From Diplonema papillatum (lineage: Eukaryota > Euglenozoa > Diplonemea > Diplonemida > Diplonemidae): DNA of 64,000 nucleotides. The stretch covers positions 30,557 through 94,556 of the forward strand of contig JAPJBO010000883.1 of NCBI GenBank assembly GCA_030068145.1, given 5' to 3'. A program made the position numbers and the translations under genes. The notes below the pieces were generated by a model that was given only the letters and a program-made list of their open reading frames with translations, did not search any database and had not been told where the DNA came from. Position 1 is the first letter of the stretch. Each line of letters starts with the position of its first letter. Positions 35,755-44,987 of the stretch are shown here, piece by piece.

Positions 35755-37806
35755 ATGCCGTCCGATGTTGAGGAGGAGCAGTACTGCGAGATATTCAACA
35801 TCCTCGACACGGACGGTCGAGGCAACATCGGGCTTGCTGAGCTGGCCGGTTTCTTTGCTTCCTTCGCTGACCCGCCGCCGCAGTTCCAAATCGAGGAAAT
35901 TTTTATGCAGTGCGACGAGACAAACAGTGGACGAATCGACAGCGAAGAGTTCATCAACGTCGTGGAGACGGTGAAACTGCTCCAGAATAAAACAACAGAG
36001 GAAATCATTGCCGCCTTCCGCTCGGCCAAGTATTCCGAAACCTTCAGCTTGGTGGCGAATGAGGCTAACAAGGAAACACTCTCGCAAGCCGAAACGAGGC
36101 TTCTACTTGAGAAAATCCCTCGGAAGGACCCGGCCTCCCTGAGCAAAGCGCTCTCTGTCCACTGCCACGGTAAAGACGCCAGGGTCGATCTGCCAGCATT
36201 TGCACATATTGCAGACGCGGTGTCGAAACGGCTCACTACATCCGAAGTGGTAGCCGGGTTGTTCAAAGGCTTGAAAGCCCTTGTCGACGAGCGCGGAAAG
36301 GGTGCCGCCAACGCGGCTCGAACGCTGGCAACAACGGAACCGGCTAGGAAGGGCGGCCTGATCAAAGCGGACACTCCGAAAGACAGGCATGCAACCGACA
36401 TGGGGCAGAAAGGTTGCCCCAACTGTGCTACGTTGAAATCTGCCGTCAAGACGACGCAGATGCAGCTGGAAGCAGACCGTGTAGTCGCAAGGGAGCTGCG
36501 CTCAAAGTACGACACTGTCGTGACTAAGCTGAATACCTCCGAAGCGATGAACAAGGACCTTGTGTTCGAGAACCAGAAGCTCAAGAGAAAGGTGCAAGAC
36601 CTGCTCAAGCACGCGAAGGAAGCGAAGGACTCTCACCGACACGAGCACGGGTCGCACCACCACAGCACACACAGCGCTCTAAGCGCCAAAAATGCGTCGT
36701 TCAGCTCGGCCCCAAGTGACTTCACCAAGTACGCATCGTCTGCAGCAGAGGACAGAGAAGAAAGACGGAACAAGCTGTTGAACCTTCAGAACGACAACCA
36801 CACCCTGTCAAATGAAGTTGCAGAGCTGAAGAAGTCACTGACAAAGCAAAAACAAGAGATCGGCAGACAGGCGGCGGCCCTGGCACTGCTGCACAGACAC
36901 ATCGCTAGCGTTGAGAAGGAAAACGAAGCATTCAAGAAAGACGGTGACACAGATTATACCAGAGAGCTCATCACACGGGAGAAAGCACTGCAGCAGCGCC
37001 TTGAAGACGCGCTCAATCGCATAGAAACCCTTGAGCAGCAGCGGTGGTTCGACGAAAAGCTGGACTACCTCAACACACAAAAAGATGACGTTCTCCGGGA
37101 TCGGAACCGGATGATCAACATGGCACACGCGCAGTCGACGGAGTACTCGCAATCGCCGATGCCAATGGGTCCGATGCCTTCTCCGGCCGCTTCGCCGGCG
37201 TCTATGAATCAAAACGGCTCTACAGCATCCTCGGCGAATTCAGTTGTGAATCACCCCACCAGCGTGCCTGCCAACAATGCCTCCTCGCACTTAAGCCCAG
37301 GTGCCATTGCAGCTGCCGCGTTTTATCGCCGGAGGAAGCAACCCGACGAAACTCTTACGGTGGACCCCACCGACGAAGAGTACCGCATCCTGACCAACTT
37401 CTACCACACCTATCAAAACGCGGGGTCCCTCGCCATGGCTGACGATCTTGTAGCCGCGTGTGCAGAGGAGCTCGCTAAGGTGAACACACACCATCCCGCG
37501 TACTGGTGCGGCAAGAACTTCTCTCGCATCAAAATCTGGATGAAGCAGCCGGTTCTCAGCGACGCCGTCGCGGCCGCGAGGCACAAGAAGAAGTACATCA
37601 TATCCAACTCGCAACGAAGTCCGTCGGCATCGCATACCTACCCTTCAGACGTGTCGTCTTTGCATTCGCCTGCTGTGCACAGCGCCCCTCCCGCGTACGC
37701 AAGGCCCCAAACCGCCCAGGGCGGCTTTAACTCCCTGGCACGATCTGTCTCCCCACTTTCTCCTACCCCGCATATTAACCCGTCCTTGTCGACACCCTAC
37801 CGCTAA
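35755..37806 (+). CDS. EF-hand coiled-coil protein, 683 aa
   Basis: The ATG at 35755 opens a single-exon frame. Two canonical EF-hand loops lie at the N-terminus: residues 18-29 (DTDGRGNIGLAE) and 54-65 (DETNSGRIDSEE). Both have acidic residues at positions 1, 3 or 5, and 12, so calcium binding is likely. A weaker second pair may follow at ~95-160. Residues ~215-290 and ~330-465 are heptad-like and charged (KLKRKVQDLLKHAKEAKDS), predicting long coiled coils separated by a His/Ser-rich linker. Residues ~465-540 are Met/Pro/Ser-rich. The segment ~550-630 (DPTDEEYRILTNFYHTYQN) is ordered and unrecognised. The C-terminal tail is Ser/Pro-rich. It looks like a calcium-regulated scaffold, perhaps for cytoskeleton or centriole. 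That role is inference. Confidence 0.9.
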   Translation: MPSDVEEEQYCEIFNILDTDGRGNIGLAELAGFFASFADPPPQFQIEEIFMQCDETNSGRIDSEEFINVVETVKLLQNKTTEEIIAAFRSAKYSETFSLVANEANKETLSQAETRLLLEKIPRKDPASLSKALSVHCHGKDARVDLPAFAHIADAVSKRLTTSEVVAGLFKGLKALVDERGKGAANAARTLATTEPARKGGLIKADTPKDRHATDMGQKGCPNCATLKSAVKTTQMQLEADRVVARELRSKYDTVVTKLNTSEAMNKDLVFENQKLKRKVQDLLKHAKEAKDSHRHEHGSHHHSTHSALSAKNASFSSAPSDFTKYASSAAEDREERRNKLLNLQNDNHTLSNEVAELKKSLTKQKQEIGRQAAALALLHRHIASVEKENEAFKKDGDTDYTRELITREKALQQRLEDALNRIETLEQQRWFDEKLDYLNTQKDDVLRDRNRMINMAHAQSTEYSQSPMPMGPMPSPAASPASMNQNGSTASSANSVVNHPTSVPANNASSHLSPGAIAAAAFYRRRKQPDETLTVDPTDEEYRILTNFYHTYQNAGSLAMADDLVAACAEELAKVNTHHPAYWCGKNFSRIKIWMKQPVLSDAVAAARHKKKYIISNSQRSPSASHTYPSDVSSLHSPAVHSAPPAYARPQTAQGGFNSLARSVSPLSPTPHINPSLSTPYR

Positions 37807-37972
37807 CTGCATTTTGTCCAACGAGCGCGCTGCGCGAGCCGCTCAGTCCCTGTTTGCGCGCGACTGAATCGCCAAGCAACACGATGCACTCCTCGTCGGG
37901 CTCTGTCATCACTCAGCGCAAAAAGATGAGACAAGACACCACGTCCCACGTCCCCTTCCAACAAAACACAAG

Positions 37973-38012
37973 GGGAGCACAGATTTTTTCCTGAGCGGGC
38001 CACCTGCCCACC
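37973..38012 (+). repeat. Left terminal inverted repeat
   Basis: 40 bp, inverted copy at 50833-50872 with one mismatch. A GGTGGGTCCCC plus C-run element follows at 38031-38052. Confidence 0.9.
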
Positions 38013-38131
38013 GACTTGGCAGAACGAAAAGGTGGGTCCCCAGACCCCCCCCCACTTGGTATCCGAAAAATATTTCTTGAGCGGAATTGAGAGAATTTTC
38101 CCCCGCCCCAGCACAAATATGTGGTCGAATT

Positions 38132-38250
38132 GACAGTGCGGCGGACCTCTACGGTGAGAGTCACAGGTTCGAACCCCGCCAGGGTCGATTTTTTCACCAG
38201 TGCGGCGGACCTCTACCCTGAGGGCACAGGTTCGAATCCCGGCATGTTTT
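38132..38250 (+). repeat. tRNA-like tandem motif with B-box
   Basis: Two tandem copies about 66 bp apart, each reading GTGCGGCGGACCTCTAC, then a short variable part, then CACAGGTTCGAA. The GGTTCGAA matches the Pol III B-box and tRNA T-loop. No full cloverleaf can be folded by hand, so these are tRNA-derived or SINE-like rather than tRNA genes. Confidence 0.55.
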
Positions 38251-38317
38251 TCACCTTTTTCGAGCACTTTCATCGAAATTCTAAAGCCATCGGTGACAGT
38301 GGTCCGTGACCGGTCCG

Positions 38318-38400
38318 GAAACGTTAGTTTGAGGGTTGTCCCACTTTTTTGGATCGCCAATACTGATGTTTGAGGGTTGTCCCACTTTTTTCGAGACTGG
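38318..38400 (+). repeat. Outlying satellite units
   Basis: Two copies of the 41-bp satellite separated from the main array by about 930 bp of other sequence. Confidence 0.9.
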
Positions 38401-38519
38401 AGGTCCTACGAACATGCAATGTGAATAGCCTCTATTCGAGCCAACCCGGCTTTTCTTCATGAAAAAAGTGTATTGTTTTTGGAAAGAGCCGGGCAAGCTT
38501 TTTTTTTTCCTCGCAGAAG

Positions 38520-38590
38520 GTATGCGGGTGGCAGAGTGACCGGGCGCCGGCCTTCAGGCCGGTGAGTCCGGGTTCGAACCCCGCCCATGA
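38520..38590 (+). repeat. tRNA-like A-box/B-box unit (SINE head?)
   Basis: An A-box-like TGGCAGAGTGACCGG (38529-38543), a perfect CCGGCC-TTCA-GGCCGG hairpin and a B-box GGGTTCGAACCCC (38568-38580) lie in tRNA order. The anticodon loop has the wrong size (four bases with a six-pair stem) and the acceptor stem does not pair well, so I call a Pol III promoter-like unit, not a tRNA gene. Confidence 0.5.
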
Positions 38591-38739
38591 CATTTTTCCG
38601 GTCGAAGATTGTTTTCGAGGTTTGTTGCGTTTCGGGGTCAAATGTGCCCGAAAATTGCGTTTTTGGCGGAGTTTCTCAGTATCTCGCGGTATTTGGGTCA
38701 CCCCGGGAAACGGAGTCGGGCGGCCGAGCTTGCCATCAC

Positions 38740-39290
38740 AGGCCAAACTTGCTACGAGAACCGAACTTTGCTTCACCAGAACTCACTGCGCCCGTACCAG
38801 AATTTAGCATCGCCCGAACTTTGCTTCGCCAGAACTTAACTTCGCCCGAGCGTTGCTTCGCCCGAACTCAGCTGCGCCCGAACTTTGCTTCACCAGAACT
38901 TAGCTCCACCCGAACTTAGGATCACTCGAACTCATTATCGTTCGAACTGAGCTTCACCAGAACTTAGCTCCGCCCGAAGTTTTGCTTCGCCGGGGGGCGG
39001 CGGGGGGGGCGCCCACCCGGGTACCAGCGCCAAACTTTTCCCGCACTCGGTGGGTCGGGGGGGGTCCGGGGGGGGTGTCCCCCCCCGGGTACGAGCACCG
39101 ACCTTGGCTTCACCCGGACTTTACACCCTGGCCGAACTTCGCTTCGTGCCCGAACTGTTTTTTAGTACCAGCGCAGCCTGAGCGCTTAGCAACGCCCGAA
39201 CTAAGCATCACTCGAACTTAGCTTCACCAGCATTGCCCGAACTTAGCTTCGCCCGAACTTTACTGTTCCCCGAACTTTAACTGCTGCCTC
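38740..39290 (+). repeat. Degenerate ~16-bp tandem repeat
   Basis: Irregular tandem variants of TTCGCCCGAACTTAGC and TTCACCAGAACTTAGC, interrupted by G/C runs at about 38993-39095. The frames across it are not coding. Confidence 0.8.
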
Positions 39291-39330
39291 CAGTCTCGCC
39301 ACGCGCCGGCCTTAGCCGAGCGCACGTACT

Positions 39331-40704
39331 TGGATCACCAATACTGACGTTTGAGGGTTGTCCCACTTTTTTCGATCACTAAAACTGACGTTTGAGGGTT
39401 GTCCCACTTTTTTCGATCACTAAAACTGATGTTTGAGGGTTGTCCCACTTTTTTGGATCACCAATACTGACGTTTGAGGGTTGTCCCACTTTTTTGGATC
39501 ACCAATACTGATGTTTGAGGGTTGTCCCACTTTTTTGGATCACCAAAACTGACGTTTGAGGGTTGTCCCACTTTTTTGGATCACCAATACTGACGTTTGA
39601 GGGTTGTCCCACTTTTTTGGATCACCAATACTGACGTTTGAGGGTTGTCCCACTTTTTTGGATCACCAATACTGACGTTTGAGGGTTGTCCCACTTTTTT
39701 GGATCACCAATACTGACGTTTGAGGGTTGTCCCACTTTTTTGGATCACCAATACTGACGTTTGAGGGTTGTCCCACTTTTTTGGATCACCAAAACTGACG
39801 TTTGAGGGTTGTCCCACTTTTTTGGATCACCAATACTGATGTTTGAGGGTTGTCCCACTTTTTTCGATCACCAAAACTGACGTTTGAGGGTTGTCCCACT
39901 TTTTTGGATCACCAATACTGACGTTTGAGGGTTGTCCCACTTTTTTGGATCACCAATACTGACGTTTGAGGGTTGTCCCACTTTTTTGGATCACCAATAC
40001 TGACGTTTGAGGGTTGTCCCACTTTTTTGGATCACCAATACTGATGTTTGAGGGTTGTCCCACTTTTTTCGATCACTAAAACTGACGTTTGAGGGTTGTC
40101 CCACTTTTTTGGATCACCAATACTGATGTTTGAGGGTTGTCCCACTTTTTTCGATCACCAATACTGACGTTTGAGGGTTGTCCCACTTTTTTCGATCACT
40201 AAAACTGACGTTTGAGGGTTGTCCCACTTTTTTCGATCACTAAAACTGACGTTTGAGGGTTGTCCCACTTTTTTGGATCACCAATACTGACGTTTGAGGG
40301 TTGTCCCACTTTTTTGGATCACCAATACTGACATTTGAGGGTTGTCCCACTTTTTTCGATCACTAAAACTGACGTTTGAGGGTTGTCCCACTTTTTTGGA
40401 TCACCAATACTGACGTTTGAGGGTTGTCCCACTTTTTTGGATCACCAATACTGACGTTTGAGGGTTGTCCCACTTTTTTGGATCACCAATACTGACGTTT
40501 GAGGGTTGTCCCACTTTTTTGGATCACCAATACTGATGTTTGAGGGTTGTCCCACTTTTTTGGATCACCAATACTGACGTTTGAGGGTTGTCCCACTTTT
40601 TTCGATCACTAAAACTGACGTTTGAGGGTTGTCCCACTTTTTTGGATCACCAATACTGATGTTTGAGGGTTGTCCCACTTTTTTCGATCACTAAAACTGA
40701 CGTT
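39331..40704 (+). repeat. 41-bp satellite, left array 1
   Basis: About 33 head-to-tail units of 41 bp. The core is TTTGAGGGTTGTCCCACTTT, then T4, then one of two linkers: GGATCACCAATACTGACG or CGATCACTAAAACTGACG. Few other changes occur, which indicates strong homogenisation. Confidence 0.98.
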
Positions 40705-40907
40705 CCCCACTGACAACCCCAAATCTCCCGGACCTCGCCACTAAAGCGGCGGAAACAAAGCTAGTGATAACCCTCGCGCGAGGGTAACAGGGGCCGCACG
40801 GCCTCGAATACAAACAGCAGGGAGGGTGGGAGGAAAAGATTTTCCCCGCCAGCCAGCCCAAAGGAACCTGAAGTTCGTTCGTAATGCCTTGTGAAATTCC
40901 CTCGATG
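40705..40907 (+). repeat. 203-bp satellite spacer, copy 1
   Basis: Unique sequence interrupting the satellite, repeated at 43346-43548 with a single difference noticed (TGTGAAATTCC against TGTGGAATTCC). It contains the 14-bp palindrome CCCTCGCGCGAGGG. Confidence 0.97.
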
Positions 40908-43345
40908 AATCGCAATACTGACGAATGAGGGTTGTCCCACTTTTTTGGATCGCCAATACTGACGTTTGAGGGTTGTCCCACTTTTTTGGATCACCAATAC
41001 TGACGTTTGAGGGTTGTCCCACTTTTTTCGATCACCAAAACTGATGTTTGAGGGTTGTCCCACTTTTTTGGATCACCAATACTGATGTTTGAGGGTTGTC
41101 CCACTTTTTTCGATCACCAAAACTGACGTTTGAGGGTTGTCCCACTTTTTTGGGTCACCAATACTGACGTTTGAGGGTTGTCCCACTTTTTTGGATCACC
41201 AATACTGACGTTTGAGGGTTGTCCCACTTTTTTGGATCACCAATACTGATGTTTGAGGGTTGTCCCACTTTTTTGGATCACCAATACTGACGTTTGAGGG
41301 TTGTCCCACTTTTTTGGATCACCAATACTGACGTTTGAGGGTTGTCCCACTTTTTTCGATCACTAATACTGACGTTTGAGGGTTGTCCCACTTTTTTGGA
41401 TCACCAATACTGACGTTTGAGGGTTGTCCCACTTTTTTGGATCACCAATACTGACGTTTGAGGGTTGTCCCACTTTTTTCGATCACCAATACTGACGTTT
41501 GAGGGTTGTCCCACTTTTTTGGATCACCAATACTGACGTTTGAGGGTTGTCCCACTTTTTTGGATCACCAATACTGACGTTTGAGGGTTGTCCCACTTTT
41601 TTCGATCACCAAAACTGACGTTTGAGGGTTGTCCCACTTTTTTGGATCACCAATACTGACGTTTGAGGGTTGTCCCACTTTTTTCGATCACTAAAACTGA
41701 CGTTTGAGGGTTGTCCCACTTTTTTGGGTCACCAATACTGACGTTTGAGGGTTGTCCCACTTTTTTCGATCACCAAAACTGACGTTTGAGGGTTGTCCCA
41801 CTTTTTTCGGATCACCAATACTGACGTTTGAGGGTTGTCCCACTTTTTTCGATCACCAATACTGACGTTTGAGGGTTGTCCCACTTTTTTGGATCACCAA
41901 TACTGACGTTTGAGGGTTGTCCCACTTTTTTCGATCACCAATACTGACGTTTGAGGGTTGTCCCACTTTTTTGGATCACCAATACTGACGTTTGAGGGTT
42001 GTCCCACTTTTTTGGATCACCAATACTGACGTTTGAGGGTTGTCCCACTTTTTTGGATCACCAATACTGACGTTTGAGGGTTGTCCCACTTTTTTCGATC
42101 ACCAATACTGACGTTTGAGGGTTGTCCCACTTTTTTGGATCACCAATACTGACGTTTGAGGGTTGTCCCACTTTTTTGGATCACCAATACTGACGTTTGA
42201 GGGTTGTCCCACTTTTTTGGATCACCAATACTGACGTTTGAGGGTTGTCCCACTTTTTTGGATCACCAATACTGACGTTTGAGGGTTGTCCCACTTTTTT
42301 CGATCACCAATACTGACGTTTGAGGGTTGTCCCACTTTTTTGGATCACCAATACTGACGTTTGAGGGTTGTCCCACTTTTTTGGATCACCAATACTGACG
42401 TTTGAGGGTTGTCCCACTTTTTTGGATCACCAATACTGACGTTTGAGGGTTGTCCCACTTTTTTCGATCACCAATACTGACGTTTGAGGGTTGTCCCACT
42501 TTTTTGGATCACCAATACTGACGTTTGAGGGTTGTCCCACTTTTTTCGATCACTAAAACTGACGTTTGAGGGTTGTCCCACTTTTTTGGATCACCAATAC
42601 TGACGTTTGAGGGTTGTCCCACTTTTTTCGATCACTAAAACTGACGTTTGAGGGTTGTCCCACTTTTTTGGATCACCAATACTGACGTTTGAGGGTTGTC
42701 CCACTTTTTTCGATCACTAAAACTGACGTTTGAGGGTTGTCCCACTTTTTTCGATCACCAATACTGACGTTTGAGGGTTGTCCCACTTTTTTGGATCACC
42801 AAAACTGACGTTTGAGGGTTGTCCCACTTTTTTGGATCACCAATACTGACGTTTGAGGGTTGTCCCACTTTTTTCGATCACTAAAACTGACGTTTGAGGG
42901 TTGTCCCACTTTTTTGGATCACCAATACTGACGTTTGAGGGTTGTCCCACTTTTTTCGATCACTAAAACTGACGTTTGAGGGTTGTCCCACTTTTTTGGA
43001 TCACCAATACTGACGTTTGAGGGTTGTCCCACTTTTTTGGATCACTAAAACTGACGTTTGAGGGTTGTCCCACTTTTTTGGATCACCAAAACTGACGTTT
43101 GAGGGTTGTCCCACTTTTTTGGATCACCAATACTGATGTTTGAGGGTTGTCCCACTTTTTTGGATCGCCAATACTGACGTTTGAGGGTTGTCCCACTTTT
43201 TTGGATCACCAATACTGACGTTTGAGGGTTGTCCCACTTTTTTCGATCACTAAAACTGACGTTTGAGGGTTGTCCCACTTTTTTGGATCACCAATACTGA
43301 TGTTTGAGGGTTGTCCCACTTTTTTCGATCACTAAAACTGACGTT
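40908..43345 (+). repeat. 41-bp satellite, left array 2
   Basis: About 59 units in the same orientation as array 1. Array 2 and the spacer before it together form a 2,641-bp segment between spacer copies. Confidence 0.98.
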
Positions 43346-43548
43346 CCCCACTGACAACCCCAAATCTCCCGGACCTCGCCACTAAAGCGGCGGAAACAAA
43401 GCTAGTGATAACCCTCGCGCGAGGGTAACAGGGGCCGCACGGCCTCGAATACAAACAGCAGGGAGGGTGGGAGGAAAAGATTTTCCCCGCCAGCCAGCCC
43501 AAAGGAACCTGAAGTTCGTTCGTAATGCCTTGTGGAATTCCCTCGATG
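43346..43548 (+). repeat. 203-bp satellite spacer, copy 2
   Basis: Second copy of 40705-40907. It is followed by one further satellite unit and then by the orientation switch at 43588. Confidence 0.97.
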
Positions 43549-43587
43549 AATCGCAATACTGACGAATGAGGGTTGTCCCACTTTTTT

Positions 43588-43720
43588 GGACAACCCTCAA
43601 ACGTCAGTATTGGTGATCCAAAAATGTGGGACAACCCTCAAACGTCAGTATTGGTGACCCAAAAAAGTGGGACAACCCTCAAACGTCAGTATTGGTCATC
43701 CAAAGAAGTGGGACAACCCT
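43588..43720 (-). repeat. Inverted satellite, left of retrotransposon
   Basis: About three units of the same 41-bp satellite in reverse orientation. They begin at a sharp inversion point (CCCACTTTTTT to GGACAACCCTC) and end at GGGACAACCCT, where the retrotransposon starts. Confidence 0.95.
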
Positions 43721-43820
43721 TCACAGTTTCACTGAGGGAGTTGATGCACCACGAAAAGTCGATTAGAGAACTTAACACAGCCTTCAGGGTGTGGTTGGTT
43801 CAAAGAGAAATTCAAGTTTT
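43721..43820 (+). repeat. Split direct repeat A1
   Basis: 100 bp beginning TCACAGTTTCACTGAGGGAG, repeated at 48157-48256. It ends four bases before the gag-like ATG. Confidence 0.95.
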
Positions 43821-43823
43821 TCC

Positions 43824-44987
43824 ATGTCTTCGCCGCTGCCGAATGCCGACAGGTGGGACTACAGGTTCCCTTCTGTGCTCCGCGAGGCCTGGACTCGATC
43901 CTTTGCCTATGAGCCACCTTCCAAAAGGAAGTTCCGCGTGCGTGAAATGGAGTCTTTCTGCTCCACGTTATTCGGCACATGCGAAGAGGCCGTCACAGAC
44001 AGGGCCCGCGCGGTACTCGCCGAGGCGATCGGCGCCACGATACTTGAGGTGGCGGGTTTGGATCTGCAGCGGGTCTTGGCGATCCTAATGCTCGTGTATG
44101 AGGAGGACGAAGCTCGCGTGTCACTAGCTGTTAAGAAGATTGTCGGAAAATTTGATGTACCCCCGCCTTCACTGGCGAGTCTTATCCAGGCCCCGGTCGA
44201 GGGTAGCGGAGCGGGGCAGCCGGTTTCTTCTGCGTCTGTTCCCTCTGCAGCGGTCCCGTCTGCGTCGGTGGCGCCTCCGGTGACGGCATCCGCGGGCGCA
44301 TCGATGCAGGACCAGCTGCAGCGGATGGTCATGCAGCAGCAGGAGCAGATGCAGGCGCAGCAGCGGGAAATGCGGGCGCAACAACAGCAACAAGCGCACA
44401 TGATGCAGGTGCTGCAGCAGATGCAGACGCAGCTGATGGGCATTTCGCACCAGCCGTCGCCCGCGGTAGCGTCAGTGTCAGCGACCGCGCAGCCAGCGCC
44501 GCAGCCAATGGAGTCTGACGGGCGGCAGGAAGAGGAAGAAGACGTTGCCCCCAGGGTGTTCGCGAAGGACGCCAAGGACGTCCGAGAGTGGCGGGAGCCC
44601 CTGCTCCTGGACCCGTGGGGTTTGATCCGGGACGTCGAATCGGCTTACGTGTGTGGGAGGGCTCACCTTCCGGGTGGCGAGCAGCTCGACAGCACGTTCG
44701 GCATGCTCCGATGCTGGATGTTGGCCATGTCGGCCACCGAGGGATGGACGCGCAGCCCCGACCAGCTGAGGCTGGGAAATGAGCTTCTGAAACAACTCCG
44801 GCTTCAGAAGCTGTACGTGGAGGAGGGGATGAGCCGTCGGGACCTCCTCCGACAAATCGGGTCTCAGGCTGAGGACCCGTTGGACAAGGCCGCCGCGGTT
44901 CTGCGCGGCAAGAAGGAGAGGGGTCCGACGAAGAAGCCGGCCTTCAGGCCGAGGCAGCCGGGAAACGGAAAGGCCGGCGGGAAATGA
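43824..44987 (+). CDS. Gag-like ORF of YR retrotransposon, 387 aa
   Basis: The frame is open from upstream, but the first ATG after repeat A1 is at 43824 (MSSPLPNADRW). No sequence-level Gag domain is recognised. The assignment rests on position before the YR and RT frames. Residues ~155-215 contain a Gln/Met-rich coiled stretch (QQQEQMQAQQREMRAQQQQ) preceded by Ala/Ser/Val-rich sequence, and the tail is basic (KKERGPTKKPAFRPRQPGNG), suitable for nucleic acid binding. No CCHC knuckle was seen. Its TGA stop overlaps the ATG of the long RT frame at 44984 (ATGA), which hints at coupled translation. Confidence 0.65.
   Translation: MSSPLPNADRWDYRFPSVLREAWTRSFAYEPPSKRKFRVREMESFCSTLFGTCEEAVTDRARAVLAEAIGATILEVAGLDLQRVLAILMLVYEEDEARVSLAVKKIVGKFDVPPPSLASLIQAPVEGSGAGQPVSSASVPSAAVPSASVAPPVTASAGASMQDQLQRMVMQQQEQMQAQQREMRAQQQQQAHMMQVLQQMQTQLMGISHQPSPAVASVSATAQPAPQPMESDGRQEEEEDVAPRVFAKDAKDVREWREPLLLDPWGLIRDVESAYVCGRAHLPGGEQLDSTFGMLRCWMLAMSATEGWTRSPDQLRLGNELLKQLRLQKLYVEEGMSRRDLLRQIGSQAEDPLDKAAAVLRGKKERGPTKKPAFRPRQPGNGKAGGK

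Noticed and set aside
35640-36608. Minus-strand 322-codon frame
   Set aside because: Shadow of the EF-hand gene, with no domain of its own.
38520-38590. Functional tRNA gene
   Set aside because: The anticodon loop has four bases under a six-pair stem and the acceptor stem pairs poorly, so only Pol III-like boxes are claimed.
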